DNA of 64,000 nucleotides, taken from positions 1-64,000 of the forward strand of contig NZ_FNOZ01000019.1 of assembly GCF_900107175.1 (NCBI RefSeq), read 5' to 3'. Position 1 is the stretch's first letter. Each line of letters starts with the position of its first letter. The notes beneath the pieces are model-generated. The model was not told where the DNA came from, ran no database searches, and worked only from the letters and a program-made list of their open reading frames with translations. The stretch comes from Modestobacter sp. DSM 44400. GTDB taxonomy: Bacteria; Actinomycetota; Actinomycetes; Mycobacteriales; Geodermatophilaceae. Shown here one piece after another: positions 37,830 to 45,419 of the stretch. Made by a program: the position numbers and the translations under genes.

Positions 37830-39469
37830 CGGGAGGACTGCCGGCGTCGCCCGGCCCGGACGGCGACCGCGCCGAGCGCGGCCACTCCCAGGGCGGTGAG
37901 CACCCACTCGGGCCAGCCGCCCAGTCGCTGCGCCACCGTCGACTGCTGGCGCTGCGCGATCGGCTCGACGAAGACGTCGGGTGTGAACAGCTGCGAACGC
38001 CGGGCCACCGACCCGTCCGGCGCGATGACCGCGCTGATCCCGCTGGTGGCCGAGACGACCACGGTACGGCCGAACTCCACCGCCCGCAGCCGGCTCATGG
38101 CCAGCTGCTGCTCGCTCTCGTCGGTGAACCCGAAGGTCGCGTTGTTCGTCTGCACGACGACCATGCCGGCCCCGGCGTCGACGACGTCGGCGACCAAGGA
38201 GTCGTAGGCGACCTCGAAGCAGATGACGTCGCCGATCCGGGCGCCGCCGATGTCCAGGGCCCCTACACCGCTGCCCTGGGTGAAGTCCCGGCGGACCAGG
38301 TCGACCTTGTCGCTGAAGAACCGGAAGAACGACCGGTACGGCACGTACTCGGCCAGCGGCACGGGGTGCCGCTTGACGTAGGTGTCACCGGGCCCGGTGA
38401 CCGGGTCCCAGACGATGCCGGTGTTGGAGAGATACTGCCCCGGGCCCTCGACCACCGCGCCGACCAGCACGGGCGCCCCGATTGCCGCGGCTGCCCGGCT
38501 GATCACCCGGGCAGCGTCGTCGTTGCGGTAGGGATCGATGTCCGAGCTGTTCTCCGGCCAGATCACCAGATCGGGCTGAGCGGCGTCGCCCGCGTGGACC
38601 GACGCGGCCAGGCGGAGCGTCTCGTCCGCGTGGTTGTCCAGCACGGCGCGGCGCTGGGCGTTGAACTCCAGCCCGGCCCGCGGCACGTTCCCCTGGACGA
38701 CGGCCACCGTGCGGGTCGGCCCACCCTCGGTCAGCGAGGGGCCGGCGAGCGGAAGCCAGGCGACCGCACCCAGTAGCGGCACGGCCAGCACCCCGGCGAC
38801 GGCGAGGGCCGCCAACCGGGCGGGTGACCGGGAGAGTGCGTCCTCGGTGCGGCGCCTGGCCCAGGCGCGGCGCAGGGCCAGCGCGGCAGCGGCCAGCAGG
38901 GTGCCGGTGAGGGCGACGGCGAAGGTGACCAGCGGCGCACCGCCGTAGGCCGCGAAGGAGACGAAGGGGCCCTCGGCCTGACTGAAGGCAAGCCGGCCCC
39001 AGGGGAAGCCACCGAACGGCAGCCGGCTGCGCAGCGCCTCGTCGGACACCCACAGCGCCGCTGCCCACACCGGCCAGCCGGGCAGCCGGGAGGTGAGCGC
39101 CAGGGCACCGCCGAGCAGCGCCAGGTAGAGCGACTCGAAGATCCCCAGCGCGAGCCACGGGAAGGAGCCGACGTAGACCCCGGTCCAGGACAGCAGCGGC
39201 AGCAGGAACACCAGGCCGAGGACCAGCCCCAGCCAGAGTCCGCCGCGTAGCCGCCGGCCGTGCGTGGCCAGGCTGAGCGCCGCCGGGCCGAGGACAGCGA
39301 GCCCGCCCAGGTCGTGCCCGGGGAAGGAGAGGTAGAGCGCCAGGCCGCCGGCTGTGGCCAGCGCGGTGCGCCAGGGCACTGCCGGACGCCGGGACGAACC
39401 GCCGTCCGGGGGCGGAGCGGGTGCACCTGACGGTGAGGTCGAGGGTTGCACCGTGCCGGTCGTCGCCAC
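37826..39469 (-). CDS. lnt: apolipoprotein N-acyltransferase
   Basis: Lnt adds the third acyl chain to membrane lipoproteins. The protein of about 547 residues has roughly seven N-terminal membrane segments and a nitrilase domain with the triad visible: Glu in VIWPENSSD, Lys in DTYVKRHPVPLAEYVPYR, and Cys in IGDVICFEVAYD. One more helix closes it. The GTG at 39469 is a reasonable start before a Pro-rich N terminus; the frame stays open further upstream through a structured non-coding leader. It is coupled to ppm1. Confidence 0.92.
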   Translation of the reverse strand: MATTGTVQPSTSPSGAPAPPPDGGSSRRPAVPWRTALATAGGLALYLSFPGHDLGGLAVLGPAALSLATHGRRLRGGLWLGLVLGLVFLLPLLSWTGVYVGSFPWLALGIFESLYLALLGGALALTSRLPGWPVWAAALWVSDEALRSRLPFGGFPWGRLAFSQAEGPFVSFAAYGGAPLVTFAVALTGTLLAAAALALRRAWARRRTEDALSRSPARLAALAVAGVLAVPLLGAVAWLPLAGPSLTEGGPTRTVAVVQGNVPRAGLEFNAQRRAVLDNHADETLRLAASVHAGDAAQPDLVIWPENSSDIDPYRNDDAARVISRAAAAIGAPVLVGAVVEGPGQYLSNTGIVWDPVTGPGDTYVKRHPVPLAEYVPYRSFFRFFSDKVDLVRRDFTQGSGVGALDIGGARIGDVICFEVAYDSLVADVVDAGAGMVVVQTNNATFGFTDESEQQLAMSRLRAVEFGRTVVVSATSGISAVIAPDGSVARRSQLFTPDVFVEPIAQRQQSTVAQRLGGWPEWVLTALGVAALGAVAVRAGRRRQSSR

Positions 39470-39867
39470 TGCCGGCACCGCCGCCTTCCGCGCTGGCCCG
39501 GCCGTGCGCCGGGTCCTGAAGGACCCCGCGCCACACCGGGCGGGGCCTGGCCGCTGCCCGGGGGCAGCGGCCAGCCTCCAGCATCCCACCCCGGCCGGAT
39601 CGCCTGGCGGGCTCCCGGCCGCACCCGCACCGTCGGACGGACCCTGCGTTCCTCGTCGCCGGCGAGGAGCCCCGCACCTTCGGGCCGGGTGGGCGGTCGC
39701 GGCTGCGACCGTTCCTCCCGTTGTCTGGTGGTGCGGGGATCCCACGCGGCTGGGAACGCGCTGAAGACGATAGGGACCTGGGCACGGCGAGGGAAGCACC
39801 GGGGGCTGCCGGTTCGTACCGTTACGCAACCGTTACAGCTGGTGTACCGAACGACCGTCGGCGCAGG
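39470..39867 (-). other. 398-bp structured leader upstream of lnt
   Basis: No convincing protein is encoded. Read on the minus strand it contains a TATCGT -10 box (39767-39772), then about 290 nt before the lnt start. The leader includes a perfect 13-bp hairpin (39547-39559 with 39562-39574) and a second (GGGTCCT-GA-AGGACCC at 39511-39526, extended by GCGC on each side across a mismatch). It does not match a riboswitch class I know. Confidence 0.5.
39819..39836 (-). promoter_or_regulatory. direct repeat resembling an MtrA box
   Basis: On the minus strand GTAACGG occurs twice with four bases between (39830-39836 and 39819-39825), a spacing of 11 bp or one helical turn. MtrA, the cell-wall response regulator of actinobacteria, binds GTAAC-like direct repeats. 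The site lies about 50 bp upstream of the TATCGT -10 box of the lnt leader. Confidence 0.4.
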
Positions 39868-40284
39868 TCAGGCCGGATCAGGCCCGGCGGGGACGACGAG
39901 GGCGGCCACTGCCTCTACCACCCGCAGCGGTGGGTTGAGCACCGTCGCCGCCGAGGCGCCGCGGTCGGGCTCGGCGCGGGCGACGACGTCGGCCCAGCAG
40001 CGCAGCTCCCGGCTGCGGCGACCGACCCGCACCACCTCGCAGGAGGCCTCGAGCACGTCACCGGCCTGCACCGGGGCGAGGAACCGGATTTCGGAGTAGC
40101 CGGCCAGCAACCCCTCGTCGCCGTCGGTGCGGATGGCCACTTCGGTGGCCACGTCGCCGAACAGGCCCAGCGTGTAGGCACCGTCGACCAGCGAGCCGCC
40201 GTAGTGGGCGTGCGCATAGGGCACGTACCGGCGGTGGGTGACGGTCAGCCCGAGCCGGGCGTCGGTCGGGGCGGGGTCGGTCAT
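39868..40284 (-). CDS. kal: 3-aminobutyryl-CoA ammonia-lyase
   Basis: Kal removes ammonia from L-3-aminobutyryl-CoA to give crotonyl-CoA late in lysine fermentation. The 138-residue hotdog-fold protein has RYVPYAHAHYGGSLVDGAYTLGLFGDVATE and LAPVQAGDVLEASCEV, the acyl-CoA-binding pattern of this family. It is the last gene of the operon kdd-amidohydrolase-kamD-kamE-kal and overlaps kamE by ATGA. The assignment relies on both sequence pattern and the lysine cluster around it. Confidence 0.88.
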   Translation of the reverse strand: MTDPAPTDARLGLTVTHRRYVPYAHAHYGGSLVDGAYTLGLFGDVATEVAIRTDGDEGLLAGYSEIRFLAPVQAGDVLEASCEVVRVGRRSRELRCWADVVARAEPDRGASAATVLNPPLRVVEAVAALVVPAGPDPA

Positions 40285-41039
40285 GCGGGGGCCTCCTGGG
40301 AGTCCGGGGACGGGACGAGGGCGTGCACGAGGTAGCTGGCGACCTCGCCGGGCGTCGTTCCCCGGCCGAAGACCTTGTCCACGCCGAGGTCGGCCGCCAT
40401 CGCCGGGTCGAACCGGGGGCCGCCGACCACCAGCAGCGGCCGGGACTCCCCCATCGCCTCGCGGAAGGCACCGGCCAGCTCTCGGGTGTTGCGCAGGTGG
40501 GCGTCCTTCTGGGTGACCACCTGGGAGACCAGCACCGCGTCGGCCTTCGCCGTCCGGGCGGCGCGGACCAGTTCGGGCACGCTGACCTGGGCGCCGAGGT
40601 TGGCGACCTGCAGCTCCCGGTAGTACTCCAGGCCCTTCTCCCCCGCGAAGCCTTTGAGGTTGAGGATGGCGTCGATGCCGACGGTGTGGGCGTCGGTGCC
40701 GATGCAGGCGCCGAGCACCACCAGGCTGCGCCGCAGCCGGGTCTTCACCGCGGCATTGACCTCACTGGGCGACAGCAGCGGGTAGGGCCGCTCCTCGACG
40801 TGCACCTCGGCCAGGTCGACCAGGTGCTGGACGCTGCCATAGACGACGAAGAAGGTGAATGCGGTGCCGATCCCGGTGCTGTGCACCACCATCGCCGGCG
40901 AGATGCCCATCTTGGCGGCCAGTTGTAGCGCTGCGCCGTCGGCCTGCGGCCCGGGGGGCACCGGCAGCGTGAACGACGTCTGCACCATGCCGTCGCCGGT
41001 CGTGTCACCGTAGGGACGGATCACGGTCCCCTCAGACAC
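40281..41039 (-). CDS. kamE: lysine 5,6-aminomutase, beta subunit
   Basis: KamE binds cobalamin and PLP and, with KamD, moves the 6-amino group of beta-lysine to carbon 5. The 252-residue protein has the B12 motif D-x-H-x2-G (Asp116, His118 in GTDAHTVG) and then NLKGFAGEKGLEYY, whose Lys129 is the likely PLP lysine. It ends VDKVFGRGTTPGEVASYLV, a Rossmann-type cobalamin domain. The GTG start overlaps the kamD stop by eight bases, and its stop overlaps kal. Confidence 0.95.
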   Translation of the reverse strand: MSEGTVIRPYGDTTGDGMVQTSFTLPVPPGPQADGAALQLAAKMGISPAMVVHSTGIGTAFTFFVVYGSVQHLVDLAEVHVEERPYPLLSPSEVNAAVKTRLRRSLVVLGACIGTDAHTVGIDAILNLKGFAGEKGLEYYRELQVANLGAQVSVPELVRAARTAKADAVLVSQVVTQKDAHLRNTRELAGAFREAMGESRPLLVVGGPRFDPAMAADLGVDKVFGRGTTPGEVASYLVHALVPSPDSQEAPA

Positions 41040-42621
41040 CGGCCGGCTCCTTCGCCTCGGCCAGGAGCTCCAGCGCAGGGTCGTAATGGTCGGCGGCCTT
41101 GCGGAACACGCCGTCCAGGCCCTTGCCGCCGTCCGGGCGGCGCTTGGTGATGCCGAACGTGCCGTCGGCGATGGCCTGGATCAGGCCCTGCGGGTGGTCC
41201 GCGATCCGTTCCAGCAGCTGTAACGCCTCGGTTAGCACGGTGTGCGCGCGGGCGTCGATGAACCCGCCCGGCTGCGGGGCGAAGTCCTCGGCCAGGTTGC
41301 CGGCCGCATCCAGCACGTAGCGGACGTTGCGCAGCGCCAGGTCCCGGTCGGACAGCCACGGCGTGACGACGGCCTCGGTCATCATCCCCACCAGCAGGAT
41401 GCCCTGGCCGGTGAGCGCCCCGGCCAGGTTGAAGAAGCCGTCGAGCAGGTAGCCGCGGAACACGTCGCCGGTCATGTGCTTGGTCGGCGGCATCCACTTC
41501 AGCGGGGCGTCGGGGAACAGTCCGCGGGCCAGCAGGGCGTGGGCGAGCTCCAGCCGGAAGGATTCCGGCCGGTCGGGGTCGATCTCGAAGGCGTGACCCA
41601 GGCCCAGCTGCCAGTCCTCGAGCCCCGCCTCGTGCGCGAGCCGTTCGTTGAGCAGCTGACTGACGGTGACGGTGTGCGCCTCGTCGACGGCGTCGGCGGT
41701 GGTGAGGTAGTTGTCTTCGCCGGTGTTGATGATGATGCCGGCCCGGGCGTGCACCATCCGGCTGAACCGCTGGTCGACGAAGGTGCGCTGCGGGTTGATG
41801 TCGCGGAAGAGGATCCCGTACATCGCGTCGTTGAGCATCATGTCCAGCCGCTCCAGCCCGGCCAGGACGGCGATCTCGGGCATGCACAGCCCGGAGGCGT
41901 AGTTGGTCAGCCGCACGTAGCGGCCCAGCTCCACGCCCACCTCGTCCAGCGCGGCCCGCATCAGCCGGAAATTCTCCCCCGTCGCGTACGTGCCGGCGTA
42001 TCCGGTGCGGGTGGCGCCTTCGGGCACGTAGTCCAGCAGCGACTGGCCGGTGGAACGGATCACCGCGATCACGTCCGCCCCGGCGCGGGCGGCGGCCTGG
42101 GCCTGCGGGATGTCCTCGTAGATGTCGCCGGTGGCCACGATGAGGTAGATCCACGGACGGCGCGGCGGGTCGCCCAGGGTGGCCACCAGCTCCTCCCGGC
42201 GGGCCCGGTTGGCGTCGATCCGGGCGATGCCGGTGCCGACCGCGGCGCGCGCGACCTCGCGGGCCCGGTCGGCCTCGGCCCCGGTGGGCACGGTGAACCG
42301 GGCGGTGCCCGCGCCCACCTGCTCGGCGAGCGCGGACAGCGATGGCGCCGTCCCGTTCGCGAGCGCGTGCCAGACCGGCAGCGCGACCCCGGACTCCAGC
42401 CCGACCTGCTCGCGGACGGCGTCCACCACGCGGTTGACCCAGGGCACCTCGCCGTCGCCGAGCACCGGGTCGGTGCCGGTCAGACCGGCCAGCCGCAGCA
42501 CGGCCCGCTCGACGGACACGGTGGTGTGCGCCTTCGCCAGGTCGACCACCGGCGCGGCAGCGCGCGTGGCGAGCTCCCGGGCGCGCGCGACAAGCACCGG
42601 GTCCAGCGTCAGGCCGCTCAC
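41032..42621 (-). CDS. kamD: lysine 5,6-aminomutase, alpha subunit
   Basis: The protein of about 529 residues is the TIM-barrel subunit that, with KamE, performs the adenosylcobalamin- and PLP-dependent 5,6-shift of the amino group. Family blocks include VSVERAVLRLAGLTG, IRSTGQSLLDYVPEGAT, LTNYASGLCMPEIAVLAG, DINPQRTFVDQRFSR, and LKWMPPTKHMTGD. The GTG at 42621 has GGGTGG upstream; a GTG at 42630 or an ATG at 42651 inside a palindrome are alternatives. The gene lies between an unrelated amidohydrolase and kamE. Confidence 0.94.
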   Translation of the reverse strand: MSGLTLDPVLVARARELATRAAAPVVDLAKAHTTVSVERAVLRLAGLTGTDPVLGDGEVPWVNRVVDAVREQVGLESGVALPVWHALANGTAPSLSALAEQVGAGTARFTVPTGAEADRAREVARAAVGTGIARIDANRARREELVATLGDPPRRPWIYLIVATGDIYEDIPQAQAAARAGADVIAVIRSTGQSLLDYVPEGATRTGYAGTYATGENFRLMRAALDEVGVELGRYVRLTNYASGLCMPEIAVLAGLERLDMMLNDAMYGILFRDINPQRTFVDQRFSRMVHARAGIIINTGEDNYLTTADAVDEAHTVTVSQLLNERLAHEAGLEDWQLGLGHAFEIDPDRPESFRLELAHALLARGLFPDAPLKWMPPTKHMTGDVFRGYLLDGFFNLAGALTGQGILLVGMMTEAVVTPWLSDRDLALRNVRYVLDAAGNLAEDFAPQPGGFIDARAHTVLTEALQLLERIADHPQGLIQAIADGTFGITKRRPDGGKGLDGVFRKAADHYDPALELLAEAKEPAGV

Positions 42622-42635
42622 GCCCGCCACCCGTT

Positions 42636-42711
42636 GGGCAGAAATGGCCATTTCTGCCCGTCCCAGCGGACGGCCCCGTTCGTGCTCGACGCAGAAATGG
42701 TCATTTCTGCG
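42636..42711. repeat. two similar palindromes between the amidohydrolase gene and kamD
   Basis: The first, 42636-42659, is a perfect 24-bp palindrome with the core GCAGAAATGGCCATTTCTGC. The second, 42690-42711, repeats the core as GCAGAAATGGTCATTTCTGC, with one mismatch at its centre. They are about 30 bp apart and fill most of the gap inside the operon. They are AT-richer than the surroundings and share a sequence, which suggests a small repeated element or paired binding sites. Confidence 0.8.
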
Positions 42712-42721
42712 AAGTTGGTGC

Positions 42722-44251
42722 TCATCGCATCTCTCCGATCGGTTCGCCGGCGACCAGGAGGAGCCGGCAGGTGGGTCGGGCACGCCTCGCCAGGACAGCG
42801 GACAGCGTGTCGCTGGTTGCCCACAACGCCAAGGACGCCGGGGCGCCGAGCGCGAGCGGCCCGTCGGAGTGCTCGCGGCGGACGGCGTGCCAGCCGCCGT
42901 GACTCGCGGCGTCGAAGGCGTCGAAGGGCCGCAGGCCAGCGCCGGGGGTGCGGTGGTCGACCGCCGCGTACACCCCGCCCCACGGGTCCAGCGGGGTGAC
43001 CGGGGCGTCGCTGCCGATGGCCACCGCGACCCCGCCGTCGACCAGGTCGGCGAGTGGGTTGCAGGAAACGGCGCGCTCGATGCCCAGCCGTTCGGCGTAC
43101 ATCCCCTCCGCTCCACCCCAGGCGGCGTCGAAGGCGGGCTGGACACTGGCCACCATCCCCCACCGGCGCATCTTCGCGATCGCGTCGTCGCCGACCATCT
43201 CCACGTGCTCCAGCCGGTGCCGGCAGGCCAGGACGGCGTCCCGGCCCAGCTCGTCGACGACGGCGCCGACCGCGGTGAGCACCTGGTCGACCGCGGCGTC
43301 GCCGATGCAGTGGAACCCGGCCTGCACCCCGGCGGCCGTGCAGGCGCGCAGGTGCTCGACCAGCGAACCGGTGTCGAAGCGCAGCGCCCCGGTGGTCTCC
43401 GGCCGGTCGGCGTAGGGGGTGTGCAGGGCAGCGGTGTGCGACCCGAACGCGCCGTCGCAGAACAGGTCGCCGCCGGCGCCGGCCAGCCCGAGGTCGCGGA
43501 CGACGTCCAGGCCGCCGCGCTCGGACAGCTCGCCCCAGTACCCGAGCACCTGGGGGCCGGGCCCCAGGGTGGCGAGCTCGAGCAGGTCGGTGAGGTCCGC
43601 GAGGCTGGAGACCTCCGGGCCGGCCATCTCGTGCACGCTGCCGATGCCCAGCGCCGCGGCGGCGCGCAGGGTGGCCCGCTGGGCGGACCGCCGCTGGTCG
43701 GCCGGGACCGCCCCGTAGGCGGTCTGCCGGACGGCGTGGTGGGCGTCCAGCCGGAGCCGGCCGTCCGGGGCGTAGCCGGGCAGGTCGGCGATTCCGGGAA
43801 CGCGGTCGAGCAGGCCGGTGGACACGGTGGCGGAGTGGACGTCGACCCGGGCCAGGTAGGCCGGCCGGTCGCCGACCACGGCGTCCAGGTCGGCCCGGGT
43901 CAGCCCGCGGCCCTCGGGCCAGTCCGTCTCGTCCCAGCCGGTGCCCAGCACCGTGCCGCTGGGACCGGCCGCGGCGTGGGCGGCGACCCGGGCGACCGCC
44001 GAGCGCAGGCTGTCCGCACCGTGCAGGTCCAGGCCGGTCAGCGCCAGCCCGGTGGCCGTGGCGTGCACGTGGGCGTCGACGAAGGCCGGGGTGAGCAGCG
44101 CGCCCTCGCCGTCCAGCACCCGGCCGGCCGCCGGGGCGTCCGCCGCGGGACCGGTCCAGGCGATCACACCGTCCAGCACGTGCACGGCCCGGCCGGGGGT
44201 GTCCCCCACCGTCACGTCGGTGAGCAGCAGGTCCAGGTCGATCAGACTCAT
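42722..44251 (-). CDS. amidohydrolase (YtcJ/amidohydrolase_3 type) within the lysine operon
   Basis: The 509-residue protein has the metal-binding start LTPAFVDAHVHA, then GTVLGTGWDETDWPEGRG, the later GFHCIGDAAVDQVL, HRLEHVEMV, and AIGSDAPVTPLDPWGG with the catalytic Asp. This is the plan of YtcJ-like metal-dependent hydrolases that act on amides or lactams. It is coupled by ATGA to kdd upstream and followed by kamD. No such enzyme belongs to the textbook lysine fermentation route, so it may hydrolyse a cyclised or acylated lysine-derived intermediate. The substrate is unknown. Confidence 0.87.
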   Translation of the reverse strand: MSLIDLDLLLTDVTVGDTPGRAVHVLDGVIAWTGPAADAPAAGRVLDGEGALLTPAFVDAHVHATATGLALTGLDLHGADSLRSAVARVAAHAAAGPSGTVLGTGWDETDWPEGRGLTRADLDAVVGDRPAYLARVDVHSATVSTGLLDRVPGIADLPGYAPDGRLRLDAHHAVRQTAYGAVPADQRRSAQRATLRAAAALGIGSVHEMAGPEVSSLADLTDLLELATLGPGPQVLGYWGELSERGGLDVVRDLGLAGAGGDLFCDGAFGSHTAALHTPYADRPETTGALRFDTGSLVEHLRACTAAGVQAGFHCIGDAAVDQVLTAVGAVVDELGRDAVLACRHRLEHVEMVGDDAIAKMRRWGMVASVQPAFDAAWGGAEGMYAERLGIERAVSCNPLADLVDGGVAVAIGSDAPVTPLDPWGGVYAAVDHRTPGAGLRPFDAFDAASHGGWHAVRREHSDGPLALGAPASLALWATSDTLSAVLARRARPTCRLLLVAGEPIGEMR

Positions 44252-45282
44252 CCGCGCACCCGGGGCTCGATGAGCGCCCGCACGCCGCGGGAGCGCCGGT
44301 ACAGGTCCAGGGCCAGGGCGGCGTGCCCCGGCGTGTAGCCGTTGCCGACCAGCATGGTCACGTCCGACGCCATCCCCTCCGCACCCAGCGCCGCCGCCGA
44401 GAAGGAGGTGGCCATGGAGAAGAAGAGCACGGTGCCGCCGTCGGCCGTCGTCAGGACTGCGCCGTGCTCGGCGCCGGGCACGTCGACGCAGACGACGGTG
44501 ACGTCGACGCACCGGCCAACGGCGGCCGCCACCGCGAGGGGGTCGGTGGCGTCGGCGACGACGACCTCGTCGGCCAACCCGGCCGAACGTAGCGCGTCGG
44601 CCTCCTGCCCGTTCCGGACGACGCCGATCAGGCGCCCGGCCCGGGCGTCGCGGGCGGCGGCCAGGCTGAGGCTGCCGGACTTCCCGGCCGCCCCCAGGAC
44701 GGCGACCGACGGGCGGTGGCCGGCCCGACGGACGACCCGCTCGGTGGCGGCCGGCGCGCCGCAGACGTCCAGGACGGCGAGGGCGACCTCCTGCGGCAGG
44801 TCGTCGGGCAGCACCGCGGCGATGGAGCGGGCGAACAGCACCGCCGTCCCGGCTGCGGGGACCTGTTCGCTGCGGCCGTCCCAGCGGGCGAGCCCGTCGG
44901 TGATCCGCAGCGGCGTGAGGGTGAGGGAGACCAGGGTGGCGACCCGCTGCCCCGGCCGCAGACCCAGCGGCGAGTCCGGGCCCACCTCGTCGACGACGCC
45001 GATCAGCATCCCGCCGGAGCCGGTGACCGGGTTGTGCATCTTGCCCCGCGACTCGACGATCTCCAGCACCGCGGCGCGGACCCGGTCGCCGTCCCCGCCG
45101 TGCTCCTCGGTGAGCTGCCGGTAGGACGCCGCGTCGAGGTTGATCCGCTGCACGGCGATGCGCACCTCGTCCGGACCGATCGCCGGGTCGGCGTCGAGCC
45201 GCTGGGCCGCCTGGGGCAGCACGCCCGCCGGTTCGAGCACCCGGTGCACCCCGAGGCTGCGCTGCAACGTGCTGGTGGTCAC
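44248..45282 (-). CDS. kdd: L-erythro-3,5-diaminohexanoate dehydrogenase
   Basis: Kdd oxidises 3,5-diaminohexanoate to 3-keto-5-aminohexanoate with NAD+, after KamDE. The 344-residue protein has the family N terminus (HRVLEP, GVLPQAAQRLD), HNPVTGSGGMLIG, a Rossmann nucleotide site in VAVLGAAGKSGSLSLAAARD, and FFSMATSFSAAALGAEGM. It opens the minus-strand lysine operon; the GTG at 45282 is divergent from kamA with 137 bp between the starts. Confidence 0.92.
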   Translation of the reverse strand: MTTSTLQRSLGVHRVLEPAGVLPQAAQRLDADPAIGPDEVRIAVQRINLDAASYRQLTEEHGGDGDRVRAAVLEIVESRGKMHNPVTGSGGMLIGVVDEVGPDSPLGLRPGQRVATLVSLTLTPLRITDGLARWDGRSEQVPAAGTAVLFARSIAAVLPDDLPQEVALAVLDVCGAPAATERVVRRAGHRPSVAVLGAAGKSGSLSLAAARDARAGRLIGVVRNGQEADALRSAGLADEVVVADATDPLAVAAAVGRCVDVTVVCVDVPGAEHGAVLTTADGGTVLFFSMATSFSAAALGAEGMASDVTMLVGNGYTPGHAALALDLYRRSRGVRALIEPRVRG

Positions 45283-45419
45283 CCGTCATCCCTTCGTGTG
45301 CGGCGCTCCCGACACGGGAGAACCTATCGTCAATCTGCTGATACTCCGCAGTTCTTCCCGTAAGGTCGCCGTGTCGCGACGGATGTCCGTCGTCGTCGAG
45401 CCGCCTGCGAGGAGTCCCG
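45283..45419. promoter_or_regulatory. divergent control region of kdd and kamA
   Basis: This 137-bp gap is the only place for promoters of both arms of the lysine cluster. It is AT-richer than its flanks around 45323-45362. A partial inverted pair CTGC...GCAG surrounds GATACTCC near 45338-45352. No regulator gene is adjacent and no firm box could be assigned. Confidence 0.45.

Noticed and set aside
39470-39867. Cyclic-di-AMP (ydaO) riboswitch or 6C RNA before lnt
   Set aside because: I looked for the GGGGAACC and GGGGTGAATC blocks of ydaO and for C-rich hairpin loops of 6C RNA; neither is present.
42179-44338. A 719-codon plus-strand open frame across the lysine operon
   Set aside because: It mirrors kamD and the amidohydrolase; both have full family motifs on the minus strand, and this frame has none.
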